Origin: Gemmatimonadaceae bacterium
GTDB taxonomy: Bacteria > Gemmatimonadota > Gemmatimonadetes > Gemmatimonadales > Gemmatimonadaceae
Length of the DNA: 64,000 nucleotides
Assembly: GCA_025928185.1 (NCBI GenBank)
Contig: JAICKA010000001.1
Location: 62,001 to 126,000 of the forward strand
Reading direction: 5' to 3'
Shown here: positions 20,583 to 29,916 of the stretch, piece after piece
How the letters are laid out: every line of letters begins with the position of its first letter
How positions within the stretch are numbered: the first letter of the stretch is position 1
Position numbers and translations under genes: made by a program
The notes under the pieces: model-generated
Seen by the model: only the letters and a program-made list of their open reading frames with translations
Database searches by the model: none
What the model was told of the DNA's origin: nothing

Positions 20583-22220
20583 TTACCGCCCCAGCGTCCT
20601 GGTAACGATCGCGTCCGCGATTGCTTTCGCATTCGCCGTGTCGTCGTTCGTCAGCACGATCACCGTCAGATCCTTCTCCGGCACGCGGACGAACGCGCCG
20701 CGACGGCCGTTCGGGGCAGCGAACGCGCTCAGGCGTTCCATGCCGTCGAACGTGTCAGCCTGCCAGCCGAGCCGCGGGTCGAACGCGGTGCCGCGCACGA
20801 ACGCCGTCGGACTCTCGAGGCCCAGCTCGAACCGATACAGCTCGTCGACGTCGGAGTGCACCTCGCCGTTCGCCGTCGCGCTCGTCTTGTGCTCGCCGAC
20901 CGGCGTGTACACGTGCCGGGCGAGATAGGCGTTGTACGCGGCCGCCGGATTCGGCGCACTCGCGCCGCGGCCGCCTCGTCCACCGCGGCCGCCGCGCGAC
21001 GGCTCCGCCTCGGCGCGAGCGGCGATGAGCGCCGCGAGCAGCGAATCGTCGTCAGCCGCATTCCGGTCGCCGGCGAGGAATTGCGAGACGGTGGCGCCAT
21101 CGGCCAATGTGTCCGTTGATTTCAGCACGCCGTCGTGCTCCAGCGTCTGCGCGGCGACGGCTTCGTACAGGCGCGAGATGCCGCCCAGCGCGAACTGCGG
21201 AACCGTCGTCGTCGGCATGTAGCGTGGCTGCTCGGGAATGCCGTACGACTTGTCGACGAGCACCTCGCCATTCTGCGCGACGAGCACCGTCGCGCCGCCG
21301 AGCGCCGGGTTTGAGTATTTGCTAAAGAGCCCATCGACGAACGATTCCGTCAGCCGCGAGTCCGAGATGGCGCGGTGCACCACGTGCCGTGCCGCGAGAT
21401 CGTACTTGTCGCCGGGGTGGAGCGTGAGGAACGGCTTGCCGGGATCTGTCGCGTCCTTGCCGCCGTACACGAACGCCTTGTTGCGGCCGATGATCGTCGC
21501 CACGTCGCCGCGCACGACCCAGGCGGTGCCTTCGTCCTCGCTAATGCCGAGCAGCTCGGGATGGCGCGGCATGAGCGAATCGGCAAGATCGCGCAGCCGC
21601 TCGCGCGCGACGACGTGCTGGTCGATGCCGACGCCGCGCAGAAAACCGAACCCTTTCTGATAATCCGGCGCGACGATGACCGCGTTGCCCTGGCGCGCAC
21701 CGCGCACGAGGAAGCTCGCCAGGATCGACGCGCCGGCGCTCGAACCGCCCACCACACCGCCGCGCGCCAGCACGTCGTGAAATGCCTGCTCGGTCTTCGT
21801 TCCGGCGTACGAGTCGACGAGATGCCACTGGCGTCCTCCCTCGAACCAGACGCCGCCCGCCTTGGCGAGAATCTTCGGAAAGCTGTCCGAGTCGGCGACC
21901 TTGCGGTCGATCGTGTGCACGACGACGACGTTCTTCGCGCCGGCCGCTTTCCAGCCGCGCGTGCCCGGCGCGTCTTGTCCGTAGACGGAATCGCCGCCCG
22001 CCGTCGGCACGTCGACGATCAGCGCGTCGGGACCGCCGGCCGCGTCGATGAACGTCTTGTAGATCTCCGGACCCATCGCGCCGCCGCCGACGACGATGAC
22101 CGTACCGTTCGATGGACCGACTTTGGTTTGCGCGCCGGATTGCCGAACCGACTGTGCGGACGCGAGGGGGCCGGCGGCAAAGAGGCCGGCGAGAGCAAGC
22201 AGAGCGGATGTGCGCGACAT
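20583..22220 (-). CDS. Exported cyanophycinase-like (peptidase S51) protein fused to degenerate beta-lactamase-like domain
   Basis: MSRTSALLALAGLFAAGPLASAQ; GTVIVVGGGAMGPEIYKTFIDAAGG; GVVGGSSAGASILASFLVRGA; C-terminal ALGGISRLYEAVAAQTLEHDG. Confidence 0.9.
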   Translation of the reverse strand: MSRTSALLALAGLFAAGPLASAQSVRQSGAQTKVGPSNGTVIVVGGGAMGPEIYKTFIDAAGGPDALIVDVPTAGGDSVYGQDAPGTRGWKAAGAKNVVVVHTIDRKVADSDSFPKILAKAGGVWFEGGRQWHLVDSYAGTKTEQAFHDVLARGGVVGGSSAGASILASFLVRGARQGNAVIVAPDYQKGFGFLRGVGIDQHVVARERLRDLADSLMPRHPELLGISEDEGTAWVVRGDVATIIGRNKAFVYGGKDATDPGKPFLTLHPGDKYDLAARHVVHRAISDSRLTESFVDGLFSKYSNPALGGATVLVAQNGEVLVDKSYGIPEQPRYMPTTTVPQFALGGISRLYEAVAAQTLEHDGVLKSTDTLADGATVSQFLAGDRNAADDDSLLAALIAARAEAEPSRGGRGGRGGRGASAPNPAAAYNAYLARHVYTPVGEHKTSATANGEVHSDVDELYRFELGLESPTAFVRGTAFDPRLGWQADTFDGMERLSAFAAPNGRRGAFVRVPEKDLTVIVLTNDDTANAKAIADAIVTRTLGR

Positions 22221-22347
22221 GACGGGATGCGAGAGGGTTGTGCATAAGTAGGCGGATCGCGCGGCGTCTCGTCAACCCGCAAGCGGGCCGCAAGTCGCGC
22301 CGGAGCGGCCTCAGTCGTCATATTGATCCCGACTCTCGACCCTCCGC

Positions 22348-23409
22348 ATGCCGCGCTATCTCATCTACGCTGAAGGCCAGTTCGGAACGCCCGCGTCCAA
22401 AACCGGGAACTCCGTCGTTCGCTATTCCGCCGATCGGGTCGCGGCGGTCCTCGACAGCACGCAGGCCGGCAGCACCGCCGGCCGCCTCCTCGGCGTAGGC
22501 GGCGTGATCCCCGTCGTCGGAACTGTGGCCGAGGGTGTCGCGCGCGGCGCCGACGCGCTGCTCGTCGGCATCGCGCCGCCGGGCGGCAACATTCCGCCGG
22601 ATCTGCGCGCCGTGATTCAGCAATGCATCGCGCGCGGCATGGAGATCTGGAGCGGATTGCACGCGTTCATCGGCGACGACCCCGAGCTGTCCGCCATGGC
22701 ACGCCAGCGCGGCGTCACGATTCACGACGTGCGGCGCCCGCCGAGCGGCGTACCGGTTGGCAGCGGCCGCGTGCGCGACATCGACTCGACGGTCGTGCTC
22801 GCGGTCGGGACCGACGCGAACATCGGCAAGATGACGGTGATGCTGCAGCTCCGCACCGCGCTCCGCGCGCGCGACGTGCGCGCGGCATTCGCGCCGACCG
22901 GGCAGACGGGCATCGTCATCGAGGGCTGGGGACTCTGCGTCGACGCCGTCGTCGCCGACTTCATTGCCGGCGCGGCAGAGACGGTCACGATCCAGGCGTC
23001 GCGCGATGCGGACATCGTGCTCGTTGAAGGCCAGGGTTCGATTCTCCATCCCGGCTACTCCGGCGTGTCGCTCGGGCTGCTGCACGGCAGCCTGCCGCAC
23101 GCGCTGATCGCCTGTCATCAGCCGTCGCGTGATACATTCCGACACAACCCGTGGCTGCGCATTCCGCCGCTGCGCGACGTGATCGCGCTGCACGAGTCGA
23201 TGGCGGCGCCGCTCAGACCCGCGCGCACGATCGGCGTTTCACTGAACACCGTCGAGCTGTCGGACCGCGATGCGCGTGCGGTGATTGCACGTGTCGCGGC
23301 CGAGACGAACCTTCCGACGACCGATCCGGTTCGTTACGACATTACGCCGCTCACGGAAGCGATCGTGACGTTCGACCGTGAGCGGCGGCAAGCCGGAAGT
23401 CGTCTGTAG
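22348..23409 (+). CDS. DUF1611 family protein (DgcN-like)
   Basis: VLAVGTDANIGKMTVMLQL; AFAPTGQTGIVIEGWG; LVEGQGSILHPGYSGVSLGLLHGSLPHALI. Confidence 0.88.
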   Translation: MPRYLIYAEGQFGTPASKTGNSVVRYSADRVAAVLDSTQAGSTAGRLLGVGGVIPVVGTVAEGVARGADALLVGIAPPGGNIPPDLRAVIQQCIARGMEIWSGLHAFIGDDPELSAMARQRGVTIHDVRRPPSGVPVGSGRVRDIDSTVVLAVGTDANIGKMTVMLQLRTALRARDVRAAFAPTGQTGIVIEGWGLCVDAVVADFIAGAAETVTIQASRDADIVLVEGQGSILHPGYSGVSLGLLHGSLPHALIACHQPSRDTFRHNPWLRIPPLRDVIALHESMAAPLRPARTIGVSLNTVELSDRDARAVIARVAAETNLPTTDPVRYDITPLTEAIVTFDRERRQAGSRL

Positions 23410-23442
23410 ACTGAATGACATCACGCCGCATCGCGCGGCTGT

Positions 23443-24090
23443 TTGGCTGGAGGAAGAATGCAGCATCGAATCGCATGGCTTATCGCGACACCCCTCGTCG
23501 TCGCGGTGCTCGGCTGCAGCGACGCCCACGCCGATCCCATGCAGGGCATTCGCGGGGTGACGCTGCAACCGGTCCGCCCCAAACCTGACTTCACGCTGGA
23601 AGACACGCACGGCCACCCGTTTCATTTTGCCGCCGACACGCGCGGCACGGTGACGCTGCTCTATTTCGGCTACACGAATTGTCCGGACGTCTGCCCGGTG
23701 CATCTCACCAAAATCGCGCATGCGATGCGCGGCATGTCGGCGGCGGATCAGGCGCGCGTGCGCGTGGTGTTCGTGACGACCGATCCCGCGCGCGACACGG
23801 CGCAGCGGCTCCGCTCCTGGCTCGACAACTTCGACCCGCGATTCATCGGCCTGCGCGGCCCGGTCGAGGAAGTGAATCGCATTCAGGCGTCGCTCGGCAT
23901 GCCTCCGGCCGTGGTCGAGCCGATGGACCAGATGAAAGGCCCGCACGTTCCGACGTACGGCGTCGGCCACGCCGCCCAGGTGCTCGCGTTCACGCCCGAC
24001 GACAGCCTGCGCGTGGAATATCCGAGCGGGATCACGGAGCCCGATTGGGCGAACGATCTGCCGCGGCTGGTGAAGGTGACCCGTCCGTAG
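23443..24090 (+). CDS. SCO1/SenC family protein (copper-related)
   Basis: FTLEDTHGHPFHFAADTRGTVTLLYFGYTNCPDVCPVHLTKIA CxxxC motif; VFVTTDPARDT. Confidence 0.95.
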   Translation: MAGGRMQHRIAWLIATPLVVAVLGCSDAHADPMQGIRGVTLQPVRPKPDFTLEDTHGHPFHFAADTRGTVTLLYFGYTNCPDVCPVHLTKIAHAMRGMSAADQARVRVVFVTTDPARDTAQRLRSWLDNFDPRFIGLRGPVEEVNRIQASLGMPPAVVEPMDQMKGPHVPTYGVGHAAQVLAFTPDDSLRVEYPSGITEPDWANDLPRLVKVTRP

Positions 24091-24110
24091 TCCGTGGTCC
24101 GTGGGTGTCG

Positions 24111-24195
24111 CGCGGGTCGATTCTGGCACGCCGAATCGGGTTGGACTGAATTGGGGACGCGGATTTTGCGGAAACTGGCGAACGAGGCGCGGATT
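24111..24195 (+). repeat. Left arm of intergenic inverted repeat
   Basis: cgcgggtcgattctggcacgccgaatcgggttggactgaattggggacgcggattttgcggaaactggcgaacgaggcgcggatt; matches reverse complement of 24640-24725 with one indel and one mismatch. Confidence 0.92.
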
Positions 24196-24639
24196 GCCTG
24201 GTACGGGCGCGTCGAGTCCGTCGCGCCACACCCAAAAAGCATTCGGGTCTTGATCCGTTCGATCCGTCGCGTTCGTGTCATCCGGTGTTTCACACCTGTT
24301 GTGGCTGGGGCAGCATCGTTGCTTCAGAGAGCGTCGCGTAGCTGCGGAGAACGGCGGAGAACGGCGCAATCGTTGTTCATCATTCATCAACATCTCCCAG
24401 CGACGCCGCTCCGCGCCTGTCCGTAGTTCTCCGCCGTTCTCCGCGACCCCATTGCTCTCCCTGCGATGTGGCCTGAGTCGCGCGGCAGTGTGGCGCGAGA
24501 GTCTTTCGCGCCGCGAGAGTCCAACGGGGCTGCGGAGTTTACGGATTTACGGTTGGGGGAGTTGACCGGGACGCCACCACCACAGATTCATGTTTGTTTT
24601 TGGGCCTGGCGCACAGAGCTCCATGCGCCACTCGGAGCA

Positions 24640-24725
24640 AATCCGCGCCGCGTTCGCCAGTTTCCGCAAAATCCGCGTCCCCAAATTCAGTCCAACCCGA
24701 TTCGGCGTGCCAGAATCGACCCGCG
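24640..24725 (-). repeat. Right arm of intergenic inverted repeat
   Basis: Reverse complement matches 24111-24195. Confidence 0.92.
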
Positions 24726-24765
24726 CATAGGTCTCGACACTCGACACTCGAGGGCCGGTCGACGA

Positions 24766-25797
24766 CTACGAACCGAGCATCGCGAGCATCGCGTATGTCG
24801 CCAGCCAATGTTCGCCCGCGTAGTCGCCCGCCACGTGCGGCAGACTCGCAGCGAGGTGCCGCTCCGCGGCCTCGAGCGCGATAGCGCGGCGTGGGTCGTC
24901 GGGGTTCCAGCGCGCGGCGATGCTTCGCCAGCACCAGGCGCGGCTCAGATTGAGTCCATCGAGGTGCGCGATCTTGCCGTCGCTGCGATCGCTCACCGTC
25001 GCCGGCGTGAACAGCGTCGCCGGTTGTCGATCCACGAGCCGCGGCAGAAAGCGATCCATCCAGGCGCGCCACACAGGGTGCTCGAGCACGCGGCCCATGC
25101 ACTCGGCCTCGATCAGCGCCGGCGACAGAAAGTCGTCGCCGCCGGGCTCCCACGCCTGACAACCCGCGTCCTCGCCGTACCACGCCGTCGCCTTCTGCCG
25201 GACGAGCTCCGCCAGCGCGTCATCCGCCGCGACATGAGCATACTCTGATGCCAGCGCCAGCGCGAACGCCGTGTTGAAGTGCGTGCCGGCGCGAATCGGG
25301 TAGGCGGCCTTGGGGAGAAACGTCGTGAACCGCGCGACGAATGCCTGGGTGAGCGGCGCGAGCGCTGCCGCCCAGCGACGGCCATTCTCGGTGTCGTGTC
25401 GGTGCAGCTCCGCGGCGAGCATCAGCAGCCATGCCCAGCCGTACGGCCGCTCGAACGTGCCGCGATTCGGCTGGCCGAGGTACGCGACTTCACCGGCGAC
25501 GTTGGCGGCGGTGAGCTGGGTGTCGAACAGTGCACGAATGCGATCGGCTTCCGGCAGATCGCGCGTCACACGCAGCAGCGTTGCCAACAGCCAGTAGCCG
25601 TGCACGTTCGAGTGCCAGTCCATGCTGCCGTAGAAGACCGGGTGCAACGCGCGGGGGTTTCTCGCATCGTCCGGTCCGTTGAGAACGTGATCCAGCTTGT
25701 TCGGGAACTCGCGCGTGACGTGCGACAGCGCGAGCGACGCGAAGCGCGACGCGGTCGCCGGATCGATCGGCGCCGCGCTTGATTGGGAAACGCTCAT
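24766..25797 (-). CDS. DUF2891 family protein
   Basis: HPVFYGSMDWHSNVHGYWLLATLLR; FERPYGWAWLLMLAAEL; ATGA overlap with upstream DUF979 ORF. Confidence 0.9.
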   Translation of the reverse strand: MSVSQSSAAPIDPATASRFASLALSHVTREFPNKLDHVLNGPDDARNPRALHPVFYGSMDWHSNVHGYWLLATLLRVTRDLPEADRIRALFDTQLTAANVAGEVAYLGQPNRGTFERPYGWAWLLMLAAELHRHDTENGRRWAAALAPLTQAFVARFTTFLPKAAYPIRAGTHFNTAFALALASEYAHVAADDALAELVRQKATAWYGEDAGCQAWEPGGDDFLSPALIEAECMGRVLEHPVWRAWMDRFLPRLVDRQPATLFTPATVSDRSDGKIAHLDGLNLSRAWCWRSIAARWNPDDPRRAIALEAAERHLAASLPHVAGDYAGEHWLATYAMLAMLGS

Positions 25798-26747
25798 CGG
25801 AAGACGAAGAAGTACATGATCGCCGTGTTGGCCACGAGCAGAATGAGCCCCGTGGGAATCTGTACCTTGATCACCGCGTTCTCGTCCGGCAGCTCGAGCA
25901 GCGCGACGGGAACGATGTTGAAGTTGGCGGCCATCGGTGTCATCAACGTTCCGCAATAGCCCGACAGCATGCCGACCGACGCCATCACCACCACGTTGCC
26001 GCCGAAGTGCTGCACGACGAGCGGCAAGCCGATGCCGGCCGTCATCACCGGGAACGCGGCGAACGCGTTCCCCATGATCGTCGTGAACAGCGCCATGCCC
26101 ACCGTGTACGTCGCCACCGCGGCGAACGGCGTGTTGAGCGGGATCCAGCGCTCGAGAAGCTCGGCGACGATTGGGCCGACGCCCGCGAGAGCGAACATGG
26201 TACCGAGAGCGGCCAGCATCTGCGGCAGCACGGCGGCCCAGCTCACGGCATCCATCAGCCGGCGCGCTTCCGTAACCGGCGCGCTCAGCGGCGGGCGCAG
26301 CATGACCATGCCGACGATCAGCGCGACGACCGTGGCCAGGCCGAGTGAGATGAGCGTCACCTGCTTCGGGTCGACGAGTACAGTGCCGCCCACGTGAATG
26401 TGGCCGAGCGTGAACGTGCCGAGCACAGTGACGGCGGGGATCGTCAGGGCCGGAATGAACAACTTGTTGCCCCACCGCGCGGCGCTCGCTTCGCGCTCGG
26501 CCGGCGTGGTGCTCTCGGCTGGTGCGTCACCGAGCTTCCCCGTTGCCGCGATCAGCACCATCGCGATGACGATGATGCCGTTCGCGATGGACGGGATCCG
26601 CGGACCGACGAGAAACGTGACGGCGTACAGTGCCCAGAACGCCGCGTTGTAGGCCCAGCGCGGATTCGACCTGTCGCGCACGTTGACGATCGCCACCCCG
26701 GCCATCATCAGGCCCATCAGGATGTCGACGAATCCGAGCGAGATCAT
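25794..26747 (-). CDS. DUF979 family membrane protein
   Basis: GNAFAAFPVMTAGIGLPLVVQHFGGNVVVMASVGMLSGYCGTLMTPMAANFNIVPVALLEL. Confidence 0.92.
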   Translation of the reverse strand: MISLGFVDILMGLMMAGVAIVNVRDRSNPRWAYNAAFWALYAVTFLVGPRIPSIANGIIVIAMVLIAATGKLGDAPAESTTPAEREASAARWGNKLFIPALTIPAVTVLGTFTLGHIHVGGTVLVDPKQVTLISLGLATVVALIVGMVMLRPPLSAPVTEARRLMDAVSWAAVLPQMLAALGTMFALAGVGPIVAELLERWIPLNTPFAAVATYTVGMALFTTIMGNAFAAFPVMTAGIGLPLVVQHFGGNVVVMASVGMLSGYCGTLMTPMAANFNIVPVALLELPDENAVIKVQIPTGLILLVANTAIMYFFVFR

Positions 26748-27415
26748 TCGGCCTCGTTCTCCGCCGCGAGCTGCTTGTCGAGCAGCATCAGCCGAGTGGC
26801 GTGAATGATGAACGCGCACACGGCCGTCGGAATCGACCACAGCGCGAGCTGGGTCGCCTCGACGTGAATGCCGCTGCCGTCGAGGAAGGCGCGAATAAGC
26901 AGGATCGAGCCGATGGCGATGAAGATGTCCTCGCCGAAGAACACGCCGATGTTGTCGACGGCCGCGGCGTGCGCGCGGATGCGATAGCGCACCCGTTGTG
27001 TGATCGTACCCAACCGGCTCTCGGCCGCGGCTTCGGCCATCGGCGCGATGAGCGGCCGCACCATTTGCGGATGCCCGCCGAGCGCGGTGAGTCCGAGCGC
27101 GGCGGTGATCTGGCGCAGTGCGAGATACGCGAGCAGGAGGCGTCCCGTCGTCGCGACGCGAATACGCGCGATCACGGTGCGCGCGCGTTCCTTGAGACCG
27201 GCGCGCTCGAGCAATCCGATCACCGGCAGCGCCAGCCAGACGACGGCGACGGAACGGCTGTCGATGAATGCCTTGCCGAACGCGGCGACTACCTCGGCGA
27301 GATGGTGGCCGGCGGCGAGGCCGGTGGCGATTGCCGCCGCCGCGACAACGGCGAGCGGATTCAATTTGAGCGCGAAGCCGACGATGACGATGAGAATGCC
27401 GATGAGCGGGAGCAC
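26744..27415 (-). CDS. DUF969 family membrane protein (GTG start)
   Basis: PLIGILIVIVGFALKLNPLAVVAAAAIATGLAAG; GLTALGGHPQMVRPLIAPMAEAAAE; ATGA overlap with DUF979. Confidence 0.9.
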   Translation of the reverse strand: MLPLIGILIVIVGFALKLNPLAVVAAAAIATGLAAGHHLAEVVAAFGKAFIDSRSVAVVWLALPVIGLLERAGLKERARTVIARIRVATTGRLLLAYLALRQITAALGLTALGGHPQMVRPLIAPMAEAAAESRLGTITQRVRYRIRAHAAAVDNIGVFFGEDIFIAIGSILLIRAFLDGSGIHVEATQLALWSIPTAVCAFIIHATRLMLLDKQLAAENEAE

Positions 27416-27440
27416 GGTCTCCGGGGAAAAGGTCCTGGGC

Positions 27441-27470
27441 TTACTGCGGGCCGGACGGCCGGGATATAAT
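27441..27470 (+). promoter_or_regulatory. Putative sigma70-like promoter for DinB gene
   Basis: ttactg-N18-tataat (27441-27446 / 27465-27470), upstream of ATG 27517. Confidence 0.4.
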
Positions 27471-27516
27471 GCGTGCAATCGTCGCGTTTCACGACCCATT
27501 TCTCTCAACTCGAGCC

Positions 27517-28020
27517 ATGCCATTCACCAATGCACTGGTCGCCGAGATGGACCAGGAGATGAAGACCACCCGCTCGCTGCTCGAGCGCGTACCAATGGAC
27601 AAGGCGGCGTGGAAGCCGCACGGCAAGTCGATGAGCCTGGGTCAGCTCGCGTCGCACCTCGCGAACCTCGCGCGCTTCGGCGGCCTGATCTCGAACGGCA
27701 CGGAGCTGGATTTCAGCCCGCCCGGCCAGGCGCCTGCTCCTCAGCCGCAGTACACGACGCGCGAGGAAGTGCTAAAGGTGTTCGACACGAACGTCAAGAA
27801 CTCACGCGAGGCGATCGCCCGCATGAGTGAGGAGTCGACGCGCGAAACGTGGACGCTCAAGCACAGCGGCAACGTGCTCCTGTCGGCGCCGCGCAAGGTG
27901 CTCTATCGGACGCTGTTCATGAACCACATCATCCACCATCGCGGCCAGCTCAGCGTCTACCTGCGCCTCAACGACGTACCGCTGCCATCGATCTACGGAC
28001 CGACGGCGGATATGGTCTAG
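27517..28020 (+). CDS. DinB-like domain protein
   Basis: MPFTNALVAEMDQEMKTTRSLLERVPMDKAAWKPHGKSMSLGQLASHLA...FMNHIIHHRGQLSVYLR. Confidence 0.93.
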   Translation: MPFTNALVAEMDQEMKTTRSLLERVPMDKAAWKPHGKSMSLGQLASHLANLARFGGLISNGTELDFSPPGQAPAPQPQYTTREEVLKVFDTNVKNSREAIARMSEESTRETWTLKHSGNVLLSAPRKVLYRTLFMNHIIHHRGQLSVYLRLNDVPLPSIYGPTADMV

Positions 28021-28026
28021 TCGCCA

Positions 28027-28129
28027 GGGACTAGGTGCTGGTGGCTAGTGGGCGGCTGGCCGCCAGTTGCTGGTTGCGTTGACTCGCCCTGAACGCCAAT
28101 GGCGCCACTAGTACCCAGCATCTAGTCCC
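28027..28129. repeat. Imperfect inverted repeat with ctagtccc microrepeats between convergent genes (possible bidirectional terminator)
   Basis: gggactaggtgctggtggctagtgg (28027-28051) versus ccactagtacccagcatctagtccc (28105-28129), 21/25 complementary, followed by agtccctagtccctagcccctagc. Confidence 0.7.
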
Positions 28130-28142
28130 TAGTCCCTAGCCC

Positions 28143-29843
28143 CTAGCCTCTAGCAACTTTCGCCCACGTATCCCGGAGCGTCACCGTCCGGTTGAACACC
28201 AGCCGCGCTGGCGTCGAGTCGATCGGATCGCTGATGAAGTAGCCCGTCCGCTCGAACTGATACCGTGTGCCGAGTGGATCCGCGGCGACACTCGGCTCGA
28301 TGCGCGCGTCGGACACGACGGTGAGCGACTCGGGATTCAGCACGCTCATGAAATCCTCGACGTCGTCGGGATCCGGAATGGTGAACAGCTTGTCATAGAG
28401 CCGCAGCTCGCAGCGGAGTGATTCGGTGGCCGACACCCAGTGGATCGTGCCCTGCACCTTGCGCCCGTCCGGCGCGTCGCCGCCTCGCGTTGCCGGATCG
28501 TACGTACAATGCAGCTCGACGATCTCGCCGGCCGCGTCCTTGATCACGTCCGTGCACGTGATGAAGTAGCCGTACCGGAGCCGCACTTCCCTGCCCGGCG
28601 CGAGCCGGAAGAACTTCTTCGGCGGGTTCTCCATGAAGTCGTCGCGCTCGATGTACAGCTCGCGCGAGAACGGCACCATGCGCGACCCGGTCTTCGGCAC
28701 GTCGTGCGGATAGTATGACGCCTCGAGCTGCTCGACCTGCCCTTCCGGGTAGTTCGTCAGCACGACCTTGAGCGGCCTCGTCACGCACATCACGCGCGGC
28801 ACGCGCATATTGAGATCGCTCCGCACCGCCGCCTCGAGCGTCGCCAGCTCGGTGCGCTGCGGCTTGCGCGTCACGCCCGCCGTTTCGACGAATGCGCGCA
28901 GCCCTTCCGGTGTCACGCCGCGCCGGCGCAGTCCCGAAATCGTCGGCATCCGCGGATCGTCCCAGCCGCCCACGATGCCGTCCTTTACGAGTCGGAGCAA
29001 TTTGCGCTTGCTCATTACCGTGTACTCGAGCGATAGGCGCGAGAACTCGGTCTGCTCCGGCGGCCGCTCGAACCCGCACTCGTGGACGAGCCAGCGGTAG
29101 ATGTCGTTGTTGTCCTTGAACTCGAGCGTGCAGAGCGAGTGCGTGATGCCCTCCATCGCGTCCGACAACGGATGCGCGAAGTCGTACAGCGGGTACAGAC
29201 ACCACGCGTCGCCCTGGCGGTAGTGCGGCGTGTGCCGGATGCGCAGCAGGATCGGATCGCGCATCAGCATGTTCGGATGCGCCATGTCGATCTTGCCGCG
29301 CAGCACGTGCGTGCCGTCGGCGAACTCGCCGGCCTTCATGCGCCGCAGCAGATCGAGATTCTCCTCGACCGAACGGTCGCGGTAGCGACTGTTCGTGCCC
29401 GGCGTCGTCACCGTGCCGCGCGTCGCGCGAATCTCTTCGTCCGTCTGCGAGTCGACGTACGCGCTTCCCTTGCGCACGAGCAGCTCGCCGAACTCGTAGA
29501 GCCGCTCGAAGTAGTCGCTCGCGTACAGCTCCTCGTCCCACTCGAAACCGAGCCAGCGGATGTCGTTCTTGAACGCCTCGACATACTTCACGTCCTCGCC
29601 GGCGGGGTTCGTATCGTCGAACCGCAGGTTGCAGCGGCCGCCGAACTCGTCGCGAATGCCGAAGTTCAGGCAGATCGCCTTGACGTGGCCGATGTGCGGG
29701 AATCCGTTCGGCTCGGGCGGAAAGCGCGTCGCGATCTGGCGGCCAAAGCGATTGGTCGCGACGTCGTCGGCGACCATCTCGCGAATGAAATCGCGGTGCG
29801 GCGCCGTGTTCGGTGCGTCGCTCGAGGAGTGGGGATGCGTCAC
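28143..29843 (-). CDS. glnS: Glutaminyl-tRNA synthetase
   Basis: ATRFPPEPNGFPHIGHVKAICLNFGI HIGH motif; VMSKRKLLRLV KMSKS-like motif; C-terminal anticodon-binding domain. Confidence 0.97.
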   Translation of the reverse strand: MTHPHSSSDAPNTAPHRDFIREMVADDVATNRFGRQIATRFPPEPNGFPHIGHVKAICLNFGIRDEFGGRCNLRFDDTNPAGEDVKYVEAFKNDIRWLGFEWDEELYASDYFERLYEFGELLVRKGSAYVDSQTDEEIRATRGTVTTPGTNSRYRDRSVEENLDLLRRMKAGEFADGTHVLRGKIDMAHPNMLMRDPILLRIRHTPHYRQGDAWCLYPLYDFAHPLSDAMEGITHSLCTLEFKDNNDIYRWLVHECGFERPPEQTEFSRLSLEYTVMSKRKLLRLVKDGIVGGWDDPRMPTISGLRRRGVTPEGLRAFVETAGVTRKPQRTELATLEAAVRSDLNMRVPRVMCVTRPLKVVLTNYPEGQVEQLEASYYPHDVPKTGSRMVPFSRELYIERDDFMENPPKKFFRLAPGREVRLRYGYFITCTDVIKDAAGEIVELHCTYDPATRGGDAPDGRKVQGTIHWVSATESLRCELRLYDKLFTIPDPDDVEDFMSVLNPESLTVVSDARIEPSVAADPLGTRYQFERTGYFISDPIDSTPARLVFNRTVTLRDTWAKVARG

Positions 29844-29916
29844 GGGCTCGGGTACCTGGCGAGGTCGGGATGAATGAAAGATATCCGGCTCGCCGCCGCC
29901 GGTGCCGCGACCGCTC

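Noticed and set aside
24111-24725. Insertion sequence
   Set aside because: Inverted repeats are present but no transposase ORF lies between them; left as a repeat element of unknown nature.
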